DNA from: JBKPDV01 sp046728075 | GTDB lineage: Bacteria; Acidobacteriota; Thermoanaerobaculia; UBA5066; Gp7-AA6 | Assembly: GCA_046728075.1 (NCBI GenBank) | Contig: JBKPDV010000099.1 | Coordinates: 1-7,300 of the forward strand | Length of the DNA: 7,300 bases | Direction of reading: 5' to 3' | Notes under the pieces: generated by a model | Told to the model about the DNA's origin: nothing | Database searches by the model: none | The model's input: only the letters and a program-made list of their open reading frames with translations | Position numbers and translations under genes: made by a program | Shown here: positions 1 to 6,208 of the stretch, piece by piece | Position numbering within the stretch: position 1 is the first letter of the stretch | How the letters are laid out: each line of letters starts with the position of its first letter

Positions 1-71
1 CCCCAGCGCCTTGCCCTGGATGTACCGAAGCATCTAAAGGCTTAGAAACACTCGCATCCCGCCATTGAAGG

Positions 72-121
72 GTGGTTTTGTAAACCGAAGGTCGAGAGTT
101 CAACCCTCTCAACCGGCACCA
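72..121 (+). tRNA. tRNA-Thr(UGU) 3' fragment, probable att-site scar
   Basis: This is the 3' part of a tRNA without its 5' half. The anticodon loop is 77-83 with TGT at 79-81. The variable loop is 89-93. The T stem is 94-98 paired with 106-110 around loop TTCAACC (99-105). The 3' acceptor strand AACCGGC is at 111-117, the discriminator A at 118 and encoded CCA at 119-121. The anticodon stem pairs only on its inner side: 76-84, 75-85 and 74-86 pair, 73-87 is a G-U wobble and 72/88 is a mismatch. The required 5' acceptor strand GCCGGTT and a D arm are absent upstream, so it cannot fold as a functional tRNA. Similarity that begins at the anticodon arm and runs to CCA is what tyrosine recombinases leave when they integrate at a tRNA anticodon loop. 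That origin is inferred; a decayed tRNA duplicate is the alternative. Confidence 0.6.
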
Positions 122-149
122 TGAAATCAAATACTGGACTGAAATCGTT

Positions 150-167
150 CGCGGGACTGTCCCCGCG
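150..167. repeat. 6-bp GC hairpin downstream of the tRNA fragment
   Basis: CGCGGG (150-155) and CCCGCG (162-167) form a perfect stem around a 6-base loop. No T-run follows on the plus strand and none follows directly on the minus strand, so it is not a textbook terminator. It could be part of the original 3' trailer of the tRNA or the second half of a double terminator for the minus-strand operon. Confidence 0.4.
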
Positions 168-174
168 TTCCCCC

Positions 175-213
175 AAAAAATGTACGTCCGTCCCGGGGGT
201 TAGGCCGGGACGG
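175..213 (-). terminator. Candidate terminator of the liv operon
   Basis: CCGTCCCGG (188-196) and CCGGGACGG (205-213) form a perfect 9-bp GC-rich stem with an 8-base loop. Read on the minus strand, the stem is followed after 7 bases by six T residues (complement of the A-run 175-180). It lies about 270 bp past the livM stop codon and is the first strong hairpin there. The gap between stem and T-run is longer than in a standard intrinsic terminator, so the call is tentative. Confidence 0.35.
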
Positions 214-232
214 TGAGTGACTTATAATAGAA

Positions 233-256
233 GTGGTTGCGGGGACATGCAACCAC
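233..256. repeat. 8-bp perfect inverted repeat
   Basis: GTGGTTGC (233-240) and GCAACCAC (249-256) pair perfectly around loop GGGGACAT. A TATAAT string sits 5 bp to its left (223-228). It could be an RNA hairpin or a protein site; nothing else in the window repeats it. Confidence 0.4.
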
Positions 257-486
257 CGATACCGACATTCAGTTCAGGTCGCGATCTGACCAAGAGATCC
301 TTCCGGAGCGCTCCCCATGTCCCGCACCCTGCGAGCAGCGATTTCTTTGCGGCGTTCTTGGCGAGAGTGATACCCGTTGCGACATCGCCTGGGCGAGGCA
401 GTTCGCTTTTGATGCGTCTGTCCCAGAGGCCGCCGCGGGCCCGTTGGCGCAATTTCACTGTGCTTGGCAGCCCGCATTTGCAGATG

Positions 487-1563
487 TTATGTGCGCCTGT
501 CGTCCATTGCGCCGATGACGAGCCTCCGCCGTGTCGGAAAGAGTTCTAGGCCATAGTGCTCGCCCACGGCGCCCCAAAGGCCCTTTGGCGCGATCAACAT
601 GATGAGAATGCCGAGTGTACCCAGGAGAACGAGATAGGACGCGCCGAAATCGGCGAGATAGCGCTGCAAAAGGTAGAAGATGATGGCGCCGATGACCGGG
701 CCTTCCATCGTGCCGATGCCGCCGATGACGACAATGAAGATCACGTAAGCCGTCCAGTCGAGCACCGAGAAGGCGGCATCAGGCGAGATGCGTGCCTTCT
801 GCAAATAGATCAATGCGCCGATCATGCCCGTCATGGCGGCGGTTGCGACGTAGACCGCGAGCTTAATGCGATAGATATCGACGCCGAGGCCTGCGGCCGC
901 GACCTCGTGATCGCGGATCGCGCCGAGCGCGAGGCCGCGGCGGGAGCGGAGGATGAAATACACAGCCGCGAGCGTGCCGGCCATAAGTGCCAGCGCCACC
1001 CAATAGGAGACGATATCGCGCGCCGCCGGCGTGCGCACATCCAGTAACGTCTTGACCCATTCGATGCCGGGTACGGACGACGTGACTGACGGAGTGAGCG
1101 ACGTTCCGGTGCCGCCGCCGAGCGGCTTGAACTGGGCGAAGACGAGGCGATAGATCTCGGCGACGACCCAGGTACCGATCGCGAAATAGGCGCCGCGCAG
1201 GCGAAACACGATGAGCGCCGTCGGCAGCGCGAACAGCGCGGAGACAAGGCCCGCGAGCGGGATCGCGAACAAGGGGTTGAGGCCGCCGATGAGCGTGAGC
1301 GCAAACAGGAGATAGCCGCCAAGCCCGACAAAGGCCTGCTGGCCGACCGAAATCAGGCCGGCATAGCCCGCGAGCAGGTTCCAACATTGCGCCAGCGCCA
1401 GCATGTAGAACAGAAAGATCAGATCCTGAATCAGATTGCGGGCGACAAACATAGGAAGCAGCGCCAGCACAATGAATACAGCAGCAGAAGCGGCGGCGCG
1501 CGACGCGCGGCCCGCGGTCTCGATCCGGAAGACTGGCGTCGGCCTGGCTGCGGCATCATCCAT
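487..1563 (-). CDS. livM: LivM-type permease of a HAAT ABC importer
   Basis: One of the two membrane subunits of a branched-chain-amino-acid-type (HAAT) ABC importer in the inner membrane; it pairs with the LivH product to form the translocation channel. The protein has 358 residues. A charged N-terminus (1-25) is followed by about eight to ten hydrophobic segments. The family hallmark WNLLAGYAGLISVGQQAFVG lies at 61-80. The cytoplasmic loop that contacts the ATPases is near 210-230 (GAIRDHEVAAAGLGVD), and GGIGTMEGPVIGA is at 281-293. I place the start at the ATG at 1563, just past the livH stop, with AGGA at 1573-1576 as ribosome binding site. The longer open frame (to 1722) lies inside livH and has no membrane-protein character. 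A TTG at 1572 overlapping the livH stop is a possible alternative. It is the last gene of the operon. Family assignment is firm; the substrate is not shown by this subunit. Confidence 0.93.
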   Translation of the reverse strand: MDDAAARPTPVFRIETAGRASRAAASAAVFIVLALLPMFVARNLIQDLIFLFYMLALAQCWNLLAGYAGLISVGQQAFVGLGGYLLFALTLIGGLNPLFAIPLAGLVSALFALPTALIVFRLRGAYFAIGTWVVAEIYRLVFAQFKPLGGGTGTSLTPSVTSSVPGIEWVKTLLDVRTPAARDIVSYWVALALMAGTLAAVYFILRSRRGLALGAIRDHEVAAAGLGVDIYRIKLAVYVATAAMTGMIGALIYLQKARISPDAAFSVLDWTAYVIFIVVIGGIGTMEGPVIGAIIFYLLQRYLADFGASYLVLLGTLGILIMLIAPKGLWGAVGEHYGLELFPTRRRLVIGAMDDRRT

Positions 1564-1568
1564 CGCAT

Positions 1569-2438
1569 TCAATCCTGTGCGCGGGGAAACAGGCCGCGCG
1601 GCCTTACTGCCAGCACCACGAGGAAGGCGAGATGACCCGTCAGGATCTGCCACTCCGGATCGATGCGCGCCCCGATGGACTGAGCAAGGCCGAGCACGAT
1701 GCCTCCCGCCAGCGTCCCCCAAAAGCTGCCGAGACCGCCGATGATCACGGCCTCGAAGGCATAGAGCAGCCGCGCCGGACCGATGGTCGGATCGAAATTC
1801 GCCCGCAGCCCGAGATAGAGCGCGGCGATTGTGATCACGACGAAGGCGAGGCCCATCGCCACCGCAAAGATGCGCCTGTGATCGACGCCCATGAGCTGCG
1901 CGACTTCGAGATCGTCCGAGGTCGCGCGGAAGGCGCGGCCGATCGGCGTGCGGTAGAAGATCAAATTGAGGAGCACGATCACGGCGACCGCGGACAACAG
2001 CGTCAAGAGCGGGACGACACCGACCGCGATGCCGCCGCCGAGCGAGATCGAAGCCGTCTCGATTGCGCCGGAGCGCAGGCGCTGGCTGTCGGCGGAGAAC
2101 GTCTGCAATAATCCGTTCTGGATGATGATCGAGAGACCAAAGGTGACGAGCAACGGCGGCAGCAAATCGCGTCCGAGCGTGCGGTTCAACAGCACGTGCT
2201 GAAGCGCGAAGCCCATGACGAACAGGATCGGGATCGCCACCAGCACCGCGACGAAGGGATCGAGACCAAGCTTGCCCGCAATGACGAGAATTGCGAATGC
2301 GGCAAGGATGATGAGATCGCCATGCGCGAGGTTGACCAGCCGCATCACGCCGAACATCAGCGAGAGTCCCGCCGCAAACAGCGCGTAGAGGCCACCGAGC
2401 AGCACGCCTTGAATCAGTGCATCGAGCCAGCCGGTCAT
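1569..2438 (-). CDS. livH: LivH-type permease of a HAAT ABC importer
   Basis: Second membrane subunit of the importer, partner of LivM. The protein has 289 residues, the usual length for LivH. The N-terminal family pattern GVLLGGLYALFAAGLSLMFG (11-30) runs into VMRLVNLAHGD (31-41). The ATPase-contact loop is GRAFRATSDDLEVAQLMGVD (169-186 region), and AFEAVIIGGLGSFWGTLAGG (228-246 region) is the conserved late motif. The C-terminus has the typical RPRGLFP. I use the ATG at 2438, one base after the livF stop (2440-2442), which suggests translational coupling; a TTG at 2450 in the same frame would overlap livF and is less likely. Its stop (1569-1571) lies 5 bp before the livM start. No frameshift or missing segment is visible. 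Confidence 0.93.
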   Translation of the reverse strand: MTGWLDALIQGVLLGGLYALFAAGLSLMFGVMRLVNLAHGDLIILAAFAILVIAGKLGLDPFVAVLVAIPILFVMGFALQHVLLNRTLGRDLLPPLLVTFGLSIIIQNGLLQTFSADSQRLRSGAIETASISLGGGIAVGVVPLLTLLSAVAVIVLLNLIFYRTPIGRAFRATSDDLEVAQLMGVDHRRIFAVAMGLAFVVITIAALYLGLRANFDPTIGPARLLYAFEAVIIGGLGSFWGTLAGGIVLGLAQSIGARIDPEWQILTGHLAFLVVLAVRPRGLFPRAQD

Positions 2439-2439
2439 G

Positions 2440-3141
2440 TCATGACCCAAAATAAGCGTGATGGATTTGCTCGCGCGTCAGGTCGCGCGGGCGGCCGACG
2501 AGCGACAGTCGGCCCTCCTGGAAGCAGTAGACGCGGTCGGCGACTTTCATCGCCTGCACGATGTCTTGCTCGACCAGCACGACGCTGGTGCCGTCCGCCT
2601 TGATCCGCGGCAACGCCGCATAGATGTCGGCGATGATGATCGGCGCGAGGCCCAGGCTGATCTCGTCGCAAAGGAGGATGCGGGGATTGGACATCAGGGC
2701 GCGGCCGATCGCGGCCATCTGCTGCTGACCGCCCGACAGGGTCGGTGTCGCCGAGGCCCGTCGTTCCCTCAGGATTGGAAACAGCGCATAGACGCGATCG
2801 AGCGTCCATGGCCCCGGTGTTTTGCGGCCATAGCCGCCGATCAGGAGATTCTCTTCCACGCTAAGCGAAGGAAACAGCCGCCGCCCCTCCGGCACGAGCG
2901 CAATGCCGCGCTTGACGATGTCGGCCGCAGGGCGTGCACCGATCGGCGTGCCATCGAGCAGGACGCTATCGGCGGGGCCGTGAATGAGGCCCGCGATTGC
3001 CCTCAGGAAGGTCGACTTCCCTGCCCCGTTGGCGCCGATGATGGCGATGGTTTCGCCCTTCTCCAGCGTGGTGTCGATGCCGTAGAGCGCTTGGAAGTCG
3101 CCATAGAAGGCCTTGAGCTTGCGTGTCTCCAGAAGCGGCAT
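2440..3141 (-). CDS. livF: LivF-type ATPase of a HAAT ABC importer
   Basis: One of two cytoplasmic ATPases that power the importer. The protein has 233 residues, normal for LivF. Visible motifs: Walker A GANGAGKST (36-44), Q-loop region ALVPEGRRLFPSLSVEENL (81-99) with the Glu at the Q position usual for LivF, ABC signature LSGGQQQ (135-141), Walker B ILLCDE (155-160) followed by ISLGLAP, and LVEQD (189-193) at the switch position, where LivF proteins generally carry Glu-Gln instead of His. The ATG at 3141 follows the livG stop by 3 bp and has GAGG at 3150-3153 with 8 bp spacing. The last codon is one base from the livH start. All catalytic motifs are intact, so it should be active; in this type of importer it works as a heterodimer with LivG. 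Confidence 0.95.
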   Translation of the reverse strand: MPLLETRKLKAFYGDFQALYGIDTTLEKGETIAIIGANGAGKSTFLRAIAGLIHGPADSVLLDGTPIGARPAADIVKRGIALVPEGRRLFPSLSVEENLLIGGYGRKTPGPWTLDRVYALFPILRERRASATPTLSGGQQQMAAIGRALMSNPRILLCDEISLGLAPIIIADIYAALPRIKADGTSVVLVEQDIVQAMKVADRVYCFQEGRLSLVGRPRDLTREQIHHAYFGS

Positions 3142-3144
3142 GCG

Positions 3145-3861
3145 CTAGGCCTCGATCCCGATGTAAATCTGACGAACCTCGGGCCGTTGCATCACCTCTT
3201 TCGGCGTGCCTTCCGCGATCTTGCGGCCGAAATTGAGCACGACCAGGCGATCGATCACGGCAAATAGCGCATGCACCACATGCTCGATCCACAGGATTGC
3301 GACGCCGGTCTTGCGGATATCGCGGATGGTGGCAACGAGTTCGAGGCATTCGCCCTCGGTCAGGCCACCGGCGATCTCATCCAGCAACAGAAGCCGCGGC
3401 GCTGTTGCGAGCGCGCGGGCCATCTCGAGCCGCTTGCGTTCCAACAGCGTCAGCGATCCCGCGAACACGTTGGCTCGCCTGAGCAGGCCGAGCCGTTCGA
3501 GGATCTCGCCGCAGGATTGCGCGACCTCGCGCTCTGACTTGCGGCGGCCATAGACCGCGCCGACGAGCAGGTTCTCGAACACGGTGAGCTTCTCGAACGG
3601 TTGCGCAATCTGGTGAGTGCGGCCGATGCCGGCCCGGCAGCGGCCTGGCGGTGGCTGACTCAAGAGATCGCCGCCATCGAAGCGGATGCTGCCGGCATTC
3701 GGCGAGAGACCGCCGGTAATCAGGTTGAACAGCGTGGTCTTGCCCGCGCCGTTCGGCCCGATGATGCCGACGGCCTCGCCGGTCGCGATCGCGAGATCAA
3801 GATCGTCGGCGACGATGATCGAGCCGAAGCTTTTCTTGAGACCCGTGACTTCCAGCAGCAT
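3145..3861 (-). CDS. livG: LivG-type ATPase with non-canonical ABC signature
   Basis: The other cytoplasmic ATPase of the importer, 238 residues. Walker A GPNGAGKTT is at 35-43, the Q-loop Gln is Q84 (RTHQIAQPFEKLTVFENL), Walker B RLLLLDE ends at E162, and the switch His is H194 (IEHVVHAL). The ABC signature is unusual: where most LivG proteins have LSYGQQRRLE, this one has SLTLLERKRLE (136-146), with no Gly-Gly/Tyr-Gly-Gln core. I recall the same LTL..RKRLE form in a subset of proteobacterial HAAT ATPases, so it is probably a subfamily feature, not damage. The ATG at 3861 lies 22 bp after the binding-protein stop; no clear ribosome binding site is visible in that gap. The following livF start is 3 bp away. 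Confidence 0.93.
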   Translation of the reverse strand: MLLEVTGLKKSFGSIIVADDLDLAIATGEAVGIIGPNGAGKTTLFNLITGGLSPNAGSIRFDGGDLLSQPPPGRCRAGIGRTHQIAQPFEKLTVFENLLVGAVYGRRKSEREVAQSCGEILERLGLLRRANVFAGSLTLLERKRLEMARALATAPRLLLLDEIAGGLTEGECLELVATIRDIRKTGVAILWIEHVVHALFAVIDRLVVLNFGRKIAEGTPKEVMQRPEVRQIYIGIEA

Positions 3862-3883
3862 GAGATGTCAACGCGTTGCGCGA

Positions 3884-5212
3884 TCAGGCGATGGCCTCCA
3901 TCTGGCCGCCGACGGGGATCGCCGGCGCCGTCTTGTTGTCGGTGATGACGATATCGAATTTGCCGTCCTTGAACCTCCATTGGCCACCGACCAGCGGCGT
4001 TTTCGCGACGTTCTTGGCGGCGAACGGCGGCAGATTCGTACCACCCCACTGCACCTTGCCGACCACCGTGTCGAGATTGGTGGCGGCAATCGTTGCAGCG
4101 AGCGCCTTGCCGTCGCGATCGGGCGCGCGCTTCAGCACATCGACCGCAACCTCGAACAGCGCATGGATGAAGCCGATCGGCTGTGTCCACTGCTTCTTGG
4201 TCGCGCCCTCAAAGGCGCCTGCGAGATCCTTGGCGCTCACGCCTGTGAGCGACGACTTGAAGGGATGGCTCGGCGACCACCAGACTTCGGATGACAGGTT
4301 ATGCCCATCCTTGCCCAGTGCCTCGACGGCGACGGGGAAGAGAATCGCCTTGCCGATGGACGCGACCTTCGGCTTGAAACCCTGCTGCAACGCCTGCTTC
4401 CAGAAGGTGGTGAAATCCGGCGGCAGCACCACACCGGTGATGATCTCGCAATTGGCCGATTTGAACGCACCGATCTGGGCGGAGAAATTGTCGGTGAGAT
4501 TCTGGTAGCGGCCGGGATCGGTGAGCTTGTAGCCGCCTTTGTCCAGCACCGGCGGGAAGCCGACGACCTTGTCCCCCCAGGCGTTGCCGTCACCATCGTT
4601 CGGAAACAGTCCGCCGACCGATTTGTTGGTCGCGACCTGGCTCCACATGTTGGTGAAGACGGCGATGACGTCCTCGAGCCCCCAGAAGAAATGATAGGTG
4701 TAGTTGAAGCCCTTCCACGTCGACGGCCCGCCGCCGGGATTGGCCTGGCGGGCGATGAACCAGGGCTGCCATGGCGCAACGGTGGAAATGCACGGCACCT
4801 CCTCGATCTCGCATTGGGTTGAGACCGGATTCGTCGTCTCCGGCGTCGAGGCAACCAGCATCAGATCGATCTTGTCCTGGACGATCAAATCCTTTGCGAC
4901 TTCGGCGGCACGGTTCGGATTGGACTGGCTGTCCTTCACCACGACATCGACCGGCACGGTCGCGTTGCCGACCTTGATGCCGGCCTTGGTCGCTTCCTTG
5001 AAATTGGCGATGATGAAATTGTCGGCTTCCGCAAAGGCTGCGAGCGGCCCGGTGAGTGGTGAGACATAGCCGAGCTTGATCGCACGTGTCTGCGCGATCG
5101 CCGGCGACTTCAATCCGACGGACAGCGCCGCACCAGTTGCAGCCGAATATTTCAGAAGCGTCCGGCGGTCGATCGACCGCCGATGAGTCGAGTTGGTCTT
5201 GCGGCAGGTCAT
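3884..5212 (-). CDS. Tat-exported HAAT-family substrate-binding protein
   Basis: Periplasmic binding protein (Peripla_BP_6, LivJ/LivK-like) that captures the ligand for the LivGFHM importer. It has 442 residues, somewhat longer than classical LivK. The N-terminus carries a twin-arginine signal: RRTLLK with R16-R17, a hydrophobic stretch to about 34, and a likely cleavage site after AIA (38-40). The mature protein opens with IKLGYVSPLTGPLA (45-58). STPETTNPV (122-130) is the ligand-region motif, and C134/C141 could form the disulfide seen in this family. A late segment rich in Trp (W311, W312, W342) and the C-terminal GGQWRFKDGKFDIVITDNK pattern match a subgroup common in Rhizobiales. The ATG at 5212 has a strong site, AGAGGGGAGGA (5220-5230), 7 bp upstream. 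It is the first gene of the operon. Its place beside an IclR regulator and an aromatic hydroxylase suggests an aromatic acid ligand in place of an amino acid; that is inference. Confidence 0.9.
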   Translation of the reverse strand: MTCRKTNSTHRRSIDRRTLLKYSAATGAALSVGLKSPAIAQTRAIKLGYVSPLTGPLAAFAEADNFIIANFKEATKAGIKVGNATVPVDVVVKDSQSNPNRAAEVAKDLIVQDKIDLMLVASTPETTNPVSTQCEIEEVPCISTVAPWQPWFIARQANPGGGPSTWKGFNYTYHFFWGLEDVIAVFTNMWSQVATNKSVGGLFPNDGDGNAWGDKVVGFPPVLDKGGYKLTDPGRYQNLTDNFSAQIGAFKSANCEIITGVVLPPDFTTFWKQALQQGFKPKVASIGKAILFPVAVEALGKDGHNLSSEVWWSPSHPFKSSLTGVSAKDLAGAFEGATKKQWTQPIGFIHALFEVAVDVLKRAPDRDGKALAATIAATNLDTVVGKVQWGGTNLPPFAAKNVAKTPLVGGQWRFKDGKFDIVITDNKTAPAIPVGGQMEAIA

Positions 5213-5219
5213 CTGCGCG

Positions 5220-5230
5220 TCCTCCCCTCT
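5220..5230 (-). promoter_or_regulatory. Strong ribosome binding site of the binding-protein gene
   Basis: On the minus strand AGAGGGGAGGA ends 7 bp before the ATG at 5212. The hpaB gene has nearly the same site (AAGGGGAGG, 6232-6240) at the same distance. The two first genes of this regulon therefore share a very strong initiation signal, and it fixes the start codon. Confidence 0.75.
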
Positions 5231-5260
5231 GGATGCGCCGGATTCTCATCGCGCAATCGA

Positions 5261-5289
5261 TTGACACGTGGGCCGGCGTTCGATAATCG
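5261..5289 (+). promoter_or_regulatory. Candidate iclR promoter
   Basis: A perfect TTGACA (5261-5266) is followed after 17 bp by TAATCG (5284-5289); GATAAT at 5282-5287 with 15 bp spacing is the other possible -10. The -10 region lies inside the palindromic operator 5278-5292, so the regulator would control its own gene. A 10-bp palindrome CAATCGATTG (5254-5263) overlaps the -35. Transcription would begin near 5296, about 55 bp before the iclR ATG. Confidence 0.45.
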
Positions 5290-5292
5290 AAC
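5278..5292. promoter_or_regulatory. IclR/PcaR-type operator, copy 1 (liv-iclR)
   Basis: GTTCGATAATCGAAC is a perfect inverted repeat (GTTCGAT, A, ATCGAAC). The identical 15-mer recurs at 6213-6227 upstream of hpaB, and the match extends two bases further (AA). It differs at one position from the PcaR operator described for Pseudomonas putida (GTTCGATAATCGCAC, from memory). It lies in the divergent promoter region between the liv operon and the iclR gene and covers the predicted -10 of both directions. Binding by the adjacent regulator is inferred from position and from the family. Confidence 0.85.
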
Positions 5293-5309
5293 AAGCGTTC
5301 GTATGTCGA
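5281..5309 (-). promoter_or_regulatory. Candidate liv-operon promoter
   Basis: Read on the minus strand, TCGACA (5309-5304) is followed after 17 bp by TTATCG (5286-5281). The hpaB promoter shows the same pattern: TCGGAA, 17 bp, TAATCG. Neither is close to the sigma-70 consensus, which would fit promoters that need the IclR protein as activator. Transcription would begin near 5275, leaving a leader of about 60 bases. Confidence 0.35.
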
Positions 5310-5311
5310 CC
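5297..5311. promoter_or_regulatory. Degenerate second operator box upstream of liv
   Basis: GTTCGTATGTCGACC matches the main 15-bp operator at 10 of 15 positions. It starts exactly 19 bp from the main copy, with 4 bp between boxes, on the side distal to the liv operon. The hpaB operator has a matching degenerate box in the same relative place (6194-6208). Read in the direction of the controlled gene, the two degenerate boxes agree with each other at 11 of 15 positions. Confidence 0.5.
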
Positions 5312-5351
5312 AGTCTCTGCCGGAGCCCATACGGAGTCAACAGGCCGCGTC

Positions 5352-6140
5352 ATGACGCAACCTCCGCAGCAACGTAGGGGCGATCCCGACGACAAGGAGT
5401 TCATGACGACGCTCGCCAAGGGCCTCGCGGTGCTCGGCGCGTTCGGCAAGCAGCGGCCGACCATGACCCTGTCCGAGGCGGCCCAGGTGGCCGACCTGTC
5501 GCGGGCCACCGCGCGTCGCGTGCTGCGCACCCTCACCCGCCTTGGCTATGTCGAGCAGGATGGCCGGACGTTTTCTCTCTCGCCGCAAATCCTCGACCTT
5601 GGCTTTGCCTATCTTTCGACGCAGAGCTGGATCGATCGCGCGCTGCCGCTGATGCGCGAATTGAGCGAACGCCTCGGTGAATCCTGTTCGGCCGCGATCC
5701 TGCAAGGCAACGACATTGTCTATGTTGCACGCGTGCCGGCCCGCCGCATCATGTCGGCGGCGCTTTCGGTCGGCAGCCGGCTGCCGGCGCTGCACACCGC
5801 ACTGGGGCGGGTATTGTTCGGCTATCTCGATGAAGCCGAGATCTGGCGACGGCTGAAGTCGCAACGCATCGAAGCCTATACGCCACAGACCATCACCGAT
5901 TTGCAGGCGCTGTTCGATCGCATCCGCGCCGACCGCGCCCAGAGATTTTCCATCATCGACGAAGAGCTCGAGCGCGGCCTGCGCGCGCTCGCCGTGCCGG
6001 TGCTCGACCGCAGTGGACAGGCGGTCGGCGCGATCAACCTGTCGACCCACTCGACGCGCACCACGCGCAACGAAATGCGCGAGCACTTTCTCCCCGAGCT
6101 CAACCGCATCGCCGCGCAGATCTCCTCGATGACGGTCTGA
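5352..6140 (+). CDS. IclR-family regulator, PcaR/PobR-like
   Basis: DNA-binding regulator of 262 residues, normal for IclR proteins. The N-terminal winged helix-turn-helix spans about 18-78: KEFMTTLAKGLAVLGAF (15-31) is the start pattern of the PcaR/PobR/CatR group that regulates aromatic catabolism, the recognition helix lies in SRATARRVLRTLTRLGYV (50-67), and the wing is QDGRTFSLSP (69-78). The IclR effector domain follows at about 86-258, with the conserved IIDEELERGLRALAVPV (201-217) near the ligand pocket. The ATG at 5352 gives the normal length; the upstream GTG (5268) would put the operator inside the gene, and the ATG at 5403 would trim the N-terminus. It is divergent from the liv operon and in line with hpaB. 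Palindromic operators on both sides of it imply autoregulation and control of both neighbours. Proteins of this group can activate or repress; which applies here is unknown. Confidence 0.93.
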   Translation: MTQPPQQRRGDPDDKEFMTTLAKGLAVLGAFGKQRPTMTLSEAAQVADLSRATARRVLRTLTRLGYVEQDGRTFSLSPQILDLGFAYLSTQSWIDRALPLMRELSERLGESCSAAILQGNDIVYVARVPARRIMSAALSVGSRLPALHTALGRVLFGYLDEAEIWRRLKSQRIEAYTPQTITDLQALFDRIRADRAQRFSIIDEELERGLRALAVPVLDRSGQAVGAINLSTHSTRTTRNEMREHFLPELNRIAAQISSMTV

Positions 6141-6193
6141 TCTGCCCTCGCCCTCCCCTTGCCAAGACGCGGGGGCAGCCGTATCGTTGCTAA

Positions 6194-6208
6194 GTTCGGA
6201 ATACGGAC
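6194..6208. promoter_or_regulatory. Degenerate second operator box upstream of hpaB
   Basis: GTTCGGAATACGGAC matches the main operator at 10 of 15 positions and starts exactly 19 bp upstream of it, with 4 bp between the boxes. It is the counterpart of the box at 5297-5311 in the liv control region. Confidence 0.5.

Larger units (their letters stand above)
122..486. other. Gene-poor stretch with hairpins between tRNA scar and liv operon
   Basis: No reading frame here has convincing support. Short open frames exist on both strands (for example minus 222-458 and minus 274-477), but none has a recognisable domain or a good ribosome binding site. The left part holds three short inverted repeats (150-167, 188-213, 233-256). 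A TATAAT string lies at 223-228 without a clear -35 element. The right part, 257-486, holds nothing I can name; it may be a decayed gene or an interspersed repeat. Confidence 0.5.

Noticed and set aside
1..45. Frame-1 open tail ending in TAG at 43-45, possibly the end of a CDS (PQRLALDVPKHLKA).
   Set aside because: Only 14 codons are visible and they match no family I recognise. It could be the end of an element gene such as an integrase, but the sequence does not support that.
72..121. Possible permuted alphaproteobacterial tmRNA acceptor piece.
   Set aside because: tmRNA needs the G-U identity pair of the alanine acceptor. The strand here is AACCGGC with discriminator A, and the anticodon arm and 5-base variable loop are those of an ordinary tRNA.
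487..1722. Longer LivM frame starting at 1722.
   Set aside because: The extra N-terminal residues are out-of-frame translation of livH and are Arg/Gly/Pro rich. The ATG at 1563 fits the family and the gene junction.
2458..3267. Long plus-strand open frame opposite livF and livG.
   Set aside because: It is an antisense shadow caused by high GC. The minus-strand proteins have all ABC ATPase motifs; the plus-strand frame has none.
5268..5351. N-terminal extension of the IclR protein from GTG 5268.
   Set aside because: It would translate through the operator and the promoter -10. The extension has no family similarity, and the ATG at 5352 gives the usual IclR length.
6142..6178. Inverted repeat CTGCCC/GGGCAG after the iclR stop as a terminator.
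   Set aside because: Six pairs over a 25-base loop with no T-run is too weak.
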